Positions 35,469 through 46,949 of a DNA stretch of 64,000 nucleotides are shown piece by piece. The translations under genes and the position numbers were made by a program. Source of the DNA: Symsagittifera roscoffensis (lineage: Eukaryota > Xenacoelomorpha > Acoela > Convolutidae); assembly GCF_963678635.1 (NCBI RefSeq), contig NC_087063.1, positions 67,682,727-67,746,726 of the forward strand, written 5' to 3'. The notes under the pieces are model-generated. The model did not search any database. It saw nothing but the letters and a program-made list of their open reading frames with translations, and had not been told where the DNA came from. The first letter of the stretch is position 1, and the number at the start of each line of letters is the position of its first letter.

Positions 35469-35885
35469 TTACCACAAACATTTTCTTGGCGCGGTTTCCT
35501 CTTGAATTTTTCTTGGTTTGAACTGCTCTTGACTTAAATCCTGAAAACCTTGACTCAAGTACGAAGCCAGGCATGATTGTTTTTGGGTCTCCTGCTGTTT
35601 TCTTTGTGCCCGTCCACGCAGACTGCCTTTTAGTGTTTGTTTCACTGTGCGGTTTACGCTCTGTTCCAAAATCGTTTTTACGCAGGCACCTCGCTCGCTG
35701 TGTTTTCTGTTTTGTGATTCCGTCTTTCTGCAGGTAATTCGCTCGCCGTATCTCTGTTTTTTGCCGATTTGATTCACTACGGTCACGGCTATCGCCTCTT
35801 CACTATTCGCCTTTCTCCCTCTGCGTGTCTCTTGATCGGCCACTTTTGCTCTCTCCGTAGGCACCATAACAAATAGCAGTCGCAT
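35469..35885 (-). CDS. Unrecognised 138-codon basic frame at the 3' side of unit A
   Basis: Uninterrupted frame on the minus strand, downstream of the integrase relic. The product is rich in Arg, Lys, Gln and Glu (KQTLKGSLRGRAQRKQQETQ) with no membrane span. It adjoins the insertion end of the giant element at 35,437 and is not present in unit B, which starts further upstream. It may be a remnant of a 3' gene of the second gypsy element or simply an open stretch of relatively G+C-rich DNA. No family recognised. Confidence 0.3.
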   Translation of the reverse strand: MRLLFVMVPTERAKVADQETRRGRKANSEEAIAVTVVNQIGKKQRYGERITCRKTESQNRKHSERGACVKTILEQSVNRTVKQTLKGSLRGRAQRKQQETQKQSCLASYLSQGFQDLSQEQFKPRKIQEETAPRKCLW

Positions 35886-36160
35886 CGGTTCAAAGTCTGA
35901 TCCCGTTTCAGAGTCTCAATCCCAATTTTGCGATTTCGCTCTACTACTCGAACTAGGTTTTGCTGCCACAATTTTTAGCCTAGCTTCTTCTCTAACTCTG
36001 TCGCCTTTCCGCCAACGTTGGTGGTGCCGCCACGTCCTTTGAAAACAATTTGTTGGGGTTACTGATTCTCTTCTAGGCCATTCCAATTTTTCTAAGAATA
36101 GACCCATTATCTAACATAATTGAATGTTTGGATTCCTTTATGACATTTTGTTCGATGAGA

Positions 36161-36960
36161 CTATACCTCTTTTATCCGCTTGTCAACCCTATGGAACAGC
36201 AGTTCCGTTATCCAGCCTGGCCTCATAGATCGGCCCAATGAGTTTGATTTTGTACACTCGGAGCCGGTCTCGCCCCCTTCAAGGTTTACCAGTTGATCTT
36301 CGGCTAGCCTCTTTAAGCGGTTGATGTAATTCAATACCATACTCCATGTCAGAGCGTTGGTTTCAATTAGTCTTGGACGGAAGTAGCACACGAGCTGCTC
36401 ATGGGTCTTCGCTATCAAAACAGGCTGAATTTTCCCCCAACACTTTATCCCTATTTAGATTTTGCAGTGAAGGTTTTTTCGTTAGTTTTTTCTCAGTAAC
36501 GCGTTTGCTTCACGCCCGTGATGGTCTTTGAAAGCTGATGTTTCTTCAGCAGCTCTAGAGAAAATTCTAAATACACTGAGTGCTTTTCACTCCAGTGTTT
36601 TTCCTCTTTTGCGTACATTAGAACAAAGCTTTTCAAGTTTACTGTTTTACTCTCCGTGCATCTTGTAGCTCTATAATAGTCGACCGGAGAGTAAGCAATG
36701 TCGATGCTTTCAGTGTTACAAAGTGTTTTCACTGCTTCTGAAGTAAAGCTGGGCTCTTGGTTCTTGTAAACGTTCTGCTGCACTCCGTGATTGGATATGT
36801 ACTTTTGATAAGTTGAAGGATTTTATAGGAATGATTGTTGTTACAGATCATCGATGACGGCCAGCGTGTGAATCGGTCTACTGCACCTAGAATTTAATTG
36901 TCCAATTATTTGACATATTCAATTGGACCCCGAAAATCAAGTTGCATGCACCCGTTCGCT
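36161..36960 (-). pseudogene. Integrase relic, unit A
   Basis: The minus-strand piece 36,783-36,493 reads EPSFTSEAVKTLCNTESIDI then YSPVDYYRATRCTESK, which matches the block around the second catalytic Asp and the catalytic Glu region of Ty3/gypsy integrases. The residue expected to be the final Glu is present in a decayed context (CTESK), but the second Asp position (usually DQG or DNG) is not conserved. Upstream at ~36,930-36,850 a fragment like DFRGPIEYVK is seen. A further piece (36,418-36,161) lies where the integrase C-terminus would be. Multiple stops. Confidence 0.7.
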
Positions 36961-37659
36961 CACTAGGTTCGTACATTTTGCTCGTACACATGTTGGCCTT
37001 GGCGCATAAAGAGTTTAAGTTTTTTTCTGCTAAGGTACTTTACTGGCAACCCTCGATGGCTGCAACTAAACTCCTGTGAATGTAGGGAAACCACATATCT
37101 TGCGCCGTATCAAACACGTTTCTTTCCCATAATAAAAACTGTGATCCCAGTTGACCACTGAAACTCTAAAAAAAATTGGTATGGCGTGGCACTTCTCTTG
37201 GACACTTCTCTTGGACGTAGAAGTCATTCAAGTGCTCTGTCCTAGGTATGCTCCCATTGCACGCAGCTTTCGTTGGAGATATGGTTCCTTCGTCACTATC
37301 ATATCGCGGATAGCTTGCAGTGTTGCGGACCAGCTTTGCAGTTCGATTCTATTAGTTTCAAACTGAAGAGTTACGAATGGCAGTTGGCCTTCTAGACGAT
37401 CTTACAATCTCGCGGAATTACCGTCATGGCGATGTTATTCAGAAACACAGGCGGATTTACGTTGTTCATCTCAGATGTCAACGCCTTCAGATGGGCGTCG
37501 ACCGCTTCAATCTCTGAGCTGCTTCGGCTGGTTGATTCTGGATGGCGAGAGAGTTTTTTTTATTCTTGAAATTTTTGTTCATAATGAAAAAAATAGTTTT
37601 CAATACAATTGGTTAAAAATTGGTTAAATTAACGTGACTCACAGGATTTACACTCACTT

Positions 37660-37870
37660 AAAAGTTTCTCCATCCATTGTTTTGTTCTCAGCATAAGTTT
37701 TTTTTTAATGGAAAGCAATTGGTTGGTCTAGCCACATTGTGATACGGCTATAAATAGCCTCATTCTTTTCTTTTTTCCCATAAGAAAGTGTTAGCTGTGC
37801 CTTATGATCTGCTACACTTGTTAATTGTCTTCCAAAGATGTAATTTTTCAAATAGTAAGCTCCCCATTTG
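37660..37870 (-). pseudogene. RNase H C-terminal relic, unit A
   Basis: On the minus strand the translation shows the YIFGRQLT.VADHKAQLTL block followed by an SRITMWLD block, the DHKAL and SRI-RW motifs typical of Ty3/gypsy RNase H. The intact reading of the same block is in unit B (42,214-42,020). Confidence 0.7.
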
Positions 37871-38555
37871 ACGGCTAGCTTATCTCAATCTTTTTTGAAT
37901 ACTTTTTCTCAGCAGCATTTAAAAACCGTGAAGCAAAAAAAATGGTCTCCATCCCTCGTTGTTGAAAACTTTAGTAATCGCTCTCTGATTTTAATGGCCT
38001 GGTTGGCATATAATGCGTATATATTTGTGTACATCGAAATATTTTAACTCAACGATAGTCGCAACTTGCTTTTATAGAATGCTAGTTGCCAATCTTGTGG
38101 CCAAAGAAGTTTTTTTCCGTTGCAAGGGAGCCGTGTACTCAGTTAACGCTGACGCATCTTTATGAACGCTTTGAATTGAGCCCATAAAATACTCCATTTA
38201 GCTTTTTCAGCTTGGTGCTTTTTCACTACAAAGAGGGTTTATGCCACACATTGTATTATTTTGGCCCAATGATCCACTTACCTTTTTTTTGCAAAACTAA
38301 ACCTCTAATTTAAGAGCCAGGTTTTCCTTGTCAAGCTTCGTCAGATTTTTCCACCTTAGCTAAAATTTTAATCTCTGAACCTTTCGATATTCCCAAAAAG
38401 TATTCTATAAACGCTTGCGCAATCGGAAATTCACGGAAAATTGAGTTTATAACCAGTTGAAACTCCGCAAGCATTGTGGTTAGTCCGTATAACCAGGTCC
38501 AAAGCCGCTAGCTGCATGTGGATTTTTGCCTACGAGACAGAAATTTCAATGTTTG

Positions 38556-38935
38556 CTAGTAACGGTATTCAAAATCAATTGCGCTTACGCCTAGGTGAGG
38601 TCCGTGAGGACTTTGTTCGCTGATCGTTTGCCGGACAAAGTCCATTAATTTTTCGATGTTCGCAATCTGGTACAATTTTTTGTGTACTTCTTCATTTACT
38701 TCTTTTGTTCCAACGCTAGCTTCGCCCACAATCAAGTCTTTTTTAACCGTAATTAAAATTGGCAACATAAAGTATGTATCTGACCGTTGCTCCTCCTCCT
38801 GGATAAAGTTTTGTTGAAGTAGTTTTTTGATGCTCTTATCCACCGTGTGTTGGAGATTTTTATGTACCCGCCTAACTTTTTGTTGTACCTGAAATAATTT
38901 TATAAGGAAAAGAGCCTGAACTTTTTACTTACATA
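38556..38935 (-). pseudogene. Reverse transcriptase N-terminal relic, unit A
   Basis: Piece 38,843-38,556: KSIKKLLQQNFIQEEEQRSD then LPILITVKKD, matching the fingers region of gypsy RT (a basic V-I-KLL-FI helix, then a P-I-V-K-D strand). The next motif, normally LD-R-LN, is decayed to SVGTKEVN. Further RT motifs downstream (38,460-37,900) are only fragmentary. Confidence 0.7.
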
Positions 38936-39306
38936 TTCGCGTCACCCTTTTTCTAAATTAAAGTGTTGCTTACCAAAATAATTCTTGCTAATTCGTGCTA
39001 TTGACCGGGACTTTACTTGCATCCTTCCCATTCTTGCATCCTATGCATTTGGTGTCTATCCAATGATGTGAAATTTCGCCTTCATCTTCCCCATTTTTTT
39101 CTGCAGATTGTTCCCGTAATCCTTTAACTGGTCTTTATCTGTTCCAATTGGCGCACTCGTTGTGATACTAAGGTACAGTTCAATTGCTTGTAACTCTTAG
39201 CATACTTTTCCACTCGCTGTCATGACAGAGTAATTCAGTAGAACTCGACCAGGGTCTTAGTAGAGCTACAGATTTCGGTCTGCACGTCTTTATTCGACTC
39301 GATGAT

Positions 39307-40292
39307 GATAGCGAAGAATGCGTTCATTCAAACTTCATTTTACTTCGATAAAGAACTAACAGCGTCAAAAAGCAGAATGTAAATCCAGCTGACATTGATT
39401 TCGATCTTGTGTTTTTGTTCGAGCATAAAAGTGCCAGGTTGAGGCGTCTAGCGTCATCATCTTCGTGGCTTAGCAGAACCAGTCAGCTAGATTTGAGAGA
39501 ATATCGGCGAAAGTTCTAACGGGGCGGATGAAGATCCGGCAGGGGAAACGGGTCGCTGTAGAGCGGAGCGTAGATGTTACCAGTGGGATCATGGCGGCTC
39601 AATGGCCAACTCAATGTTGATCTCACATACCGATCCTAGTCACTCGGCACTTCACGCGGAAAAGTCAAACTTCATCTTGAACGTAGCCTCGCTCTAATCT
39701 TAACGAACTCAACACATCATTGCACCGATCCGAAGTCTTAACACAATCACCCCAGACGATCCACAATCAAACAAGACCTACATATGGAACACGAAAAAAA
39801 GATCTTCTTCTCTCTACCCAAACTACTACATCTCTTCTTTCTTCAAAAATTCACTGCTCAGACCTCTAAAAGGAAACTACCTCACTCGACCTTCCTTACA
39901 ATAAGTTGCATCGCTTAGTACCGATTAATCCTCCCCTCTTGGCTGTACCGAATGGTTGTACCGCTTACCCCTCTTGGTTGTACCGCTTAGTACCGAATGG
40001 TCCTCCCCCCTTTTCAAGTTTCTCGCCTCTTGGCTGTTTTCCCGGATGTAACTAGTATGTCTCGCTAGTTTCGTTGCGCTCCTTTTTGAAAATCTCTGCG
40101 AATTCATCCAGCCGGCTTGGATATCTTGTTGTCACGAAATTTAAGTGAGCCTTCTAACCAGGCATCTCACTGCACGCTCGAACATAAACACAAGATCCAA
40201 ATCAATGTCTGCTCGTTTTCGATTCTGCTTTTTGACGCTGTTTATCTTTACCGAAGTAAAATGAAGTTTGAATGAACACATGCTTCGCTATC
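39307..40292. repeat. Inverted repeat pair flanking ~740 bp, unit A
   Basis: 39,307-39,433 is an imperfect reverse complement of 40,171-40,292 (for example gttcattcaaacttcatttt in one and its complement in the other). Spacer about 39,434-40,170, non-coding. The same arrangement recurs in unit B. Confidence 0.8.
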
Positions 40293-41010
40293 ACTCACTA
40301 GGTAAGCATGTTTTTCAAAACTTTCATATAACCAGTGTGTCCGTGCTCTTAATAACCAAAAACGCCGCAATTCATTATGGATTCTGTCCGGTACCGCTCC
40401 TTATTCTGCTGGCTGTTCCATTACAAGAACACCGTATTAAATTTCCAATTTTCCTGTATTTATTGAATTTCAACCAAAATCACACAGCACTGCTTAAGCA
40501 GTCACACTCTTTAGATGACAGTGTGGCATGTAATTGATCAAAGTCTCACCGGAGTGACAGACAGCTCGAAAGGATGCATTAAGCAAACTCAAACTCAAAC
40601 TAACAGATAGTAAATTATACACATATCGCAGAGGAACTTTGTTTTTGTGTAAGCCTTAACTTTTCTGTTTCCAATGCAAACACTCACATAATGTTTTTTT
40701 CCCTACCTAGCTTACTCTTCAAACGATTTTTTTCTTATGGACTATTAGTTTTCAAAGACTTTCTTTGCGCAAACTTCATTTTTAAATTTCAATTATTCTT
40801 GGACGGAAGTAGCACATGAGCTGCTCATGGGTCTTCGCTATCAAAACAGACTGACTTTTTCCCCAACACTTTATCCCTGTTTAGATTTTGCAGTAAATGT
40901 TTTTTCGTTAGGTTTCTCAGTAACGCGTTTGCTTCACGACCGTGATGGTCTTTGAAAGCTGATGTTTTTGCAGCAGCTCTAGAGAAACTTCTAAAAACAC
41001 TGAGTGCACT

Positions 41011-41398
41011 CTACACCATATCTTCTAAACTCCCGTGGTTTCCCTCTTTTGTGTACTTTAGAACAAAGCTTTTCAAGTGTCCTGTATTACTCTGCGCGCA
41101 TCTTGTAGCTCTATAATCGTCGACCGGAGAGTAAGCAATGACGATGCTTTCAGTGTTACAAAGTGTTTTTACTGCTTGTGAAGTAAAGCTGGGCTCTTGG
41201 TTCTTGTGAACTTTGTGCTGCACTCCGTGATTGGATATGTACTTTTGATAAGTTGAAGGATTTTATCGGAATGATTGTTGTTAGAGATCGCGGATGACGG
41301 CCAGTCAGCGTGTGAATCGGTCTACTGCACCTAGAACATAAATATTCTATGAAATAATCTTTTAAATATTCAATTGGACCCCAAAAATTAAGTTGCAT
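41011..41398 (-). pseudogene. Integrase relic, unit B
   Basis: Pieces 41,398-41,156 and 41,223-41,011 on the minus strand. They contain NFWGPIEYLKDY (decayed D-GPI block around the first catalytic Asp), then EPSFTSQAVKTLCNTESIVI and YSPVDDYRATRCAQSN; the final Glu is replaced in this copy. Same block as 36,783-36,493 in unit A. Confidence 0.7.
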
Positions 41399-42019
41399 GC
41401 ACCCGTTCGCTCCCTAGGTTCGTACCTTTTGCTTTTGCTCGTACACTAGTTGGCCTTGGCGCATATAGAGTTTAAGTTTTTACCTGCTATTGTACATTAC
41501 TGGCAACCCTCGAGGGCTGCGACTAAACTCCTCTGAATGCAGGGAAACCACATATCTTGCGCCGTATCAAACACGTTTCTTTCCCATAATAAAAACTGTG
41601 ATCCCGGTAAAAGTCATTCAAGTGCTCTATCCTAGGTATGCTCCCATTGCGCGCAGCTTTCGTTAGAGATTTGGGTCCTTCGTCACTATCAAGTCGCGGA
41701 TAGCTTGCAGTGCTGGGGGCCAGCTTTGCAGTTCGATTCTATTAGTTTCAAACTGAAGAATTACGAAAGGCAGTTGGCCTTCTAGACGATCTTACAATCT
41801 CGCGGATTTACCGTCATGACGATGTTATTCAGAAACACAGGCGGATTTACGTTGTTCATCTCAGTTAGATGAACAACGTAAAATCGGCTGGTTGATTCTG
41901 GATGGCGAGAGAGCTTTTTTTAAATTCTTTAAATTATTGTTCATTTTGAAAAAAAAAGTTTTCAAAACAATTGGTTGAAAATTGGTTAAATTTACGTGAC
42001 TCACAAGATTTACACTCAC

Positions 42020-42214
42020 TTAAAACTTTCTCCATCCATTTTTTTGTTCTCGGCTTACGTTTTTTTTTAAATGGAAAGCAATTGGTTGGTCTAGCCACAT
42101 TGTGATACGGCTATAAATAGCCTCATTCTTTTCTTTTTTCCCCTCAGAAAGGGTTAGCTGTGCCTTATGATCTGCTACACGTGTTAATTGTCTTCCAAAG
42201 ATGTAATTTTTCAA
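42020..42214 (-). pseudogene. RNase H C-terminal relic, unit B
   Basis: 64 open codons: NYIFGRQLTRVADHKAQLTL, then SRITMWLDQPIAFHLKK. The DHKA and SRI--WLD motifs mark the end of the RNase H domain of Ty3/gypsy pol. Better kept than in unit A. Confidence 0.75.
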
Positions 42215-42929
42215 ATAGTAAGCTCTCCATTTGACGGCTAGCTTATCTCAATCTTTTTTGAAAACTTTTTCTCAGCAGCATTTAAAAACCGTGAAGGAAA
42301 AAAAATGGTCTCCATCCCTCGTTGTTGGAAACTATAGTAACCGCTCTCTGATTTTAAGGGCCTGGTTGGAATATATTGCGTATATCCTTGTCGAAATATT
42401 TTAACTCAACGATAGTCGCAACTTGCTTTTATAGAGTGCTAGTTGCCAATCTTGTGGCCAAAGAAGTTTTTTTCCGTTGCATGGGCGCCGTGTTTTCAGT
42501 TAACGCTGACGCATCTTTATGAACGCTTCGAATTGAGCCCATAAAATACTCCATTTAGTTTTTTCAGCTCGGTGCTTTTTCAGTACAAAGAGGGTTTATG
42601 CCACACTTTGTAATATGTTGGCCCAATGATCCACATACCTTTTTTTGCAAAACTAAACCTCTAATTTAAGAGCCAGGTTTTCCTTATCAAGCTTCATCAA
42701 ATTTTTCCACCTTAGCTAAAATTTTAATCTCTGAACCTTTCGATATACCCAAAAAATCATCTATAAACGCTTGCGCACTCGGAAATTCACGGAAAATTGA
42801 GTTCATAACCCGTTGAAACTCCGCAAGCATTGTGGTTAGTCCGTATAATCAGGTCCAAAGCCGCTAGCTGCATGTGGATTTTCGCCTACGAGACAGAAAT
42901 TTCAATGTTTGCTAGTATCGGTATTCAAA

Positions 42930-43317
42930 AAATCAATTGCGCTTACGCGTAGGTGAGGTCCGTGATTATGAAAAACACTTCCCTCGACTTTTTTCGCTGA
43001 TCGTTTGCCGGACAATGTCCATTACTTTTTCGATGTTCGCAATCTGGTACAATTTTTTGTGTACCTCTTTATTTACTTCTTTTGTTCCAACGCTAGCTTC
43101 ACCCACAATCAAGTCGTTTTTAACCGTAATTAAAATTGGCAACACAAAGTTCTGACCGTTGCTCCTCCTCCTGGATAAAGTTTTGTTGTAGTAGTTTTTT
43201 GATGTTCTTATCCACCGTGTGTTGGAAATTTTTATGTACCCGCCTTACTTTTTGTTGTACCGGATATAATTTTATAAGGAAAAGACCCTGAACTTTTTTC
43301 TTACATATTCGCGCCAC
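42930..43317 (-). pseudogene. Reverse transcriptase N-terminal relic, unit B
   Basis: Piece 43,317-43,120 carries QKVRRVHKNFQHTVDKNIKK and LLQQNFIQEEEQRSE, the RT fingers segment. It is frameshifted relative to unit A after QRS, where about six bases present in A are missing, and continues in fragments. Confidence 0.7.
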
Positions 43318-43880
43318 CCTTTTTTAAATTAAAGTGTTGCTTACCAAAATAATTCTTGCTAATTCGTTCTATTGACCGGGACTTTACTTGCATCCTTCCC
43401 ATTCTTGCATCCTATGCATTTGGTGTCGCCTTTATCTTCCCCATTATTTTCTGCAGATTGTTCCCGTAAGTCTTTAACTGGTTCTATCTGTTCCAATTGG
43501 CGCACTCGTTGTGATACTAAGGTACGTTTCAATTGCTGCTTTTTTCTTGAGTGCTAATTTCGGTAGTTCCGCTAACTTAAACACCTCCTTATCTTTTTCC
43601 CCCGAATAGACATAACGTTGTAATTGTTAGCAATATACCACGTGTTTAGCCTTGGTGGTCATTCACCCAACACACTGAGCTCTCATGTTGCGGTAAGATA
43701 TCGCTATGCTTTTAAAAACTTTCGCCCTCGAAGTCGTCCCCGTGACAGAGACCCACGCGGATACTACCTGCAGCTTTGCACCCTTGACACGTACGCTCAT
43801 ATTAATCGGTCTTTTTTATTGTAACTACAAGTTGCATTCTGTGCCGGACGTTTTCAAATATAATTTAGGGTAAAGCAGAT

Positions 43881-44448
43881 ATGATCCCACTTGAAACATC
43901 TACGCTCCACTCTACAGCGACCCATTTCCCCTGCTGGATCCTCATCCACCCCGCTAGAACTTTTACCGATATCCTCTCGGATCTAGCTCACTGGTTCTGC
44001 TAAGCCAAGAAAGTGACGAAGCTAGACGCCTCCGCCTTGCACCTTGTAACTCTTAGCATACTTTTCCACTCGCTGTCATGACAGAGTAATTCAGTAGAAC
44101 TCGACCAGGGTCTTAGTAGAGCTACAGATTTTGGTCTGCACGTCTTTATTCGACTCGATGATGATAGCGAAGAATGCGTTCATTCAAACTTCATTTTACT
44201 TCGATAAAGAACTATCAGCGTCAAAAAGCAGAATGTAAATCCAGCTGACATTGATTTCGATCTTGTGTTTTTGTTCGAGCATAAAAGTGCCAGGTTGAGG
44301 CGTCTAGCGTCATCATCTTCGTGGCTTAGCAGAACCAGTCAGCTAGATTTGAGAGAATATCGGCGAAAGTTCTAACGGGGCGGATGAAGATCCGGCAGGG
44401 GAAACGGGTCGCTGTAGAGCGGAGCGTAGATGTTACCAGTGGGATCAT
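43881..44448. repeat. Second inverted repeat pair, present only in unit B
   Basis: 43,881-44,046 is an imperfect reverse complement of 44,281-44,448 (atgatcccac at 43,881 pairs with the complement at ~44,439-44,448). It is nested with the other inverted pair 44,163-44,289 / 45,035-45,156. In unit A the first arm is deleted. Confidence 0.78.
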
Positions 44449-45156
44449 GGCGGCTCAATGGCCAACTCAATGTTGATCTCACATACCGATCCTAGTCACT
44501 CGGCACTTCACGTGGAAAAGTCAAACTTCATCTTGAACGTAGCCTCGCTCTAAGCTTAACGAACTCAACACATCATTGCACCGATCCGAAGTCTTAACAC
44601 AATCACCCCAGACGATCCACAATCAAACAAGACCTACATATGGAACACGAAAAAAAGATCTTCTTCTCTCTACCCAAACTACTACATCTCTTCTTTCTTC
44701 AAAAATTCACTGCTCAGACCTCTAAAAGGAAACTACCTCACTCGACCTTCATTACAATAAGTTGCATCGTTTAGTACCGAATGGTCCTCCCCTATTGGCT
44801 GTACCGATTGGTTGTACCGCTTACCCCTCTAGGTTGTACCGCTTTGTACCGAATGGTCCTCCCCCCTTTTCAAGTTTCTCCCCTCTTGGCTGTTTTCCCG
44901 GATGTAACTAGTATGTCTCGCTAGTTTCGTTGCGCTCCTTTTTGAAAATCTCTGCGAATTCATCCAGCAGGATTGGATATCTTGTTGTCACGAAATTCAA
45001 GTGAGCCTTCTAACCAGGCATCTCATCTTGTCCCTGCACGCTCGAACATAAACACAAGATTCAAATCAATGTCTGCTCGTTTTCAATTCTGCTTTTTGAC
45101 GCTGTTTATCTTTAACGAAGTAAAATGAAGTTTGAATGAACACATGCTTCGCTATC
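44163..45156. repeat. Inverted repeat pair, unit B
   Basis: Arms 44,163-44,289 and 45,035-45,156, equivalent to 39,307-39,433 and 40,171-40,292 in unit A. Confidence 0.8.
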
Positions 45157-45650
45157 ACTCACTAGGTAAGCATGTTTTTCAAAATTTTCATATAACCAGT
45201 GTGTCCGTGCTATTAATAACCAAAAACGCCGCAACTCATTATGGATTCTGTCCGGTACCGATCCTTATTCTGCTGGCTGTTCCATTACAAGAACACCGTA
45301 TTAAATTTCCGATTTTCCTGTATTTATTGAATTTCAACCAAAATCACACAGCACTGCTTAAGCAGTCACACTCTTTAGATGACAGTGTGGCATGTAATTG
45401 ATCAAAGTCTCACCGGAGTGACAGACAGCTCGAAAGGATGCATTAAGCAAACTCAAACTCAAACTAACAGATAGTAAATTATACACATATCGCAGAGGAA
45501 CTTTGTTTTTGTGTAAGCCTTAACTTTTCTGTTTCCAATGAAAACACTCACATAATGTTTTTTTCCCTACCTAGCTTACTCTTCAAACGATTTTTTTCTT
45601 ATGAATTATTAGTTTTCAAAGCCTTTCTTAGCGCGTTCTTCATTTTTGAA

Positions 45651-46949
45651 AAAAAAAGGCTAAAAACTTTTGAACACCAGTTTTACTAAAACTGAGAAAC
45701 AATCTATTTCAATCAATTAATGATCGATTATAATCCCTCTTTTTAAGATCAAATTATTATAAATTATAACCCACTATAATCGTTTATAGTCGATTATTTA
45801 TTCGTCCATTTTTCGATACAATTATAATCGATTATAATTGATTATAATCCATTATTTTTTATTTAAAATTCTTACTCATTAGTTTTGCACAAAAGTCCAT
45901 TATAATCGATTATAATTGATTATAATCCCTTTTGTTTGTCCATTTTGTCTTCGAAATTGCATCTAAATGGCTTATATTTTATGCTTTCTGTAGACGTTGG
46001 TTCCTATGAAAAATGAGAGAAATATTTTTAAAGGTTTTCAATCAATTCAAATTTATAGAATTTTTTTTTTCATTTCTTCCCCATTAGAGTTGTTTTGTGA
46101 TGCATATTTCAAGCTTTTTAACCACCAAAACATCGGCAAATTGATTTAGTTTCATGATTGAATCGGAAGATTTATTTTTCATCTACCGCGGGAACCTTTC
46201 CATTAATATGAAAGGATCTCTATGAAACTTTTGTTTCGAGATATAATTTTGTGTTCAGATGAACCAAAGTGTTCATGAGATCTCTCTTTCTGAGATTTTC
46301 TTATTGACACAAAATTAATAACTTATAAGATTTAATTCGATTATAGTTTTGAATTGACTAAATGTTGGCACATTCTACTGCGTATAAAATTTAATGTGAC
46401 CTCTAATCAAAATATTAGCTCATATTTTGAGTTTGTAAAGTTAAGAAGTCAGATTTACAGAAAAAATTTCTTAAGTATCAACGTTTGGATGGCTTTGATG
46501 ATATTTCAATGAGTAGACCAAAACTCTGAGGCCACTGAGTTTACGACTAAACAATCAGTTTCGTTCAATTGCAATTAAAGTTTCGTTGGAGAAAGGAAGT
46601 GACAGAGGTACCTCATGAGACTAGTTAACCCAGAATTACTTTTTAAAATAAGTTTCAAGATTTTTCTCAAATTTTCTCACATCTGGCTTAAGCGATAACT
46701 TTGAGAAAAACTAATTAAATTGTTAAAAAAATAAACATTCAGTATTTGTTTTGTTTCCATGCTGATTTTAACAACTTACAACTCGAAAACCTTAGGAATT
46801 GCAGTAACTGATAAACGCTTTACTTCTACTTCAATATATATACTGTAATATATATATACTGCATAGCTGCACTTCAATATATATATACTCTTTACTAAAA
46901 TGGCTTCATCTAAGCTATCCGAGTCGATCACCTTTGTCGCAGCCGAGAT
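45651..46949. other. Non-coding sequence with AT palindromes
   Basis: 45,720-45,945 holds repeated palindromic units around ATTATAATCGATTATAAT. Two short (ca)atatatatactg repeats lie at ~46,830-46,890. No gene seen. Confidence 0.6.

Larger units (their letters stand above)
35438..40786 (-). mobile_element. Degenerate second Ty3/gypsy element, unit A
   Basis: On the minus strand, RT relics (38,930-38,556) are followed by RNase H relics (~37,860-37,680) and integrase relics (~36,960-36,161), the Ty3/gypsy order. No gag or protease is recognisable; the upstream side (39,200-40,780) is non-coding with inverted repeats. From 36,361 to 40,786 it is duplicated in tandem as unit B. Relative to unit B it lacks about 0.5 kb at ~39,185. 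It is unrelated in sequence to the giant element. Confidence 0.75.
40787..45650 (-). mobile_element. Degenerate second Ty3/gypsy element, unit B (tandem duplicate)
   Basis: Begins where unit A would repeat: tttcaatta at 40,787 matches 36,361, and the two then run in parallel (for example 36,373 with 40,799 and 38,620 with 42,995). It ends near 45,650 where the equivalent of the A/B junction (40,770-40,786) is reached. Integrase relics at 41,398-41,011, RNase H at 42,214-42,020, RT at 43,317-42,930. It carries ~0.5 kb (43,535-44,040) missing in unit A. The non-coding part 44,043-45,600 is almost identical to 39,190-40,745, whereas the pol part differs more. Confidence 0.78.

Noticed and set aside
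35469..44450. Many short frames across 35.4-45.6 kb in both strands
   Set aside because: Apart from the RT, RNase H and integrase relics and the one basic frame at 35,885-35,469, they lack motifs and simply recur in both duplicated units because the DNA is duplicated.
40268..45401. An 89-codon frame found twice (40,268-40,537 and 45,132-45,401)
   Set aside because: Looks conserved only because the surrounding non-coding DNA is nearly identical in the tandem units; it overlaps an inverted-repeat arm and has no recognisable motif.
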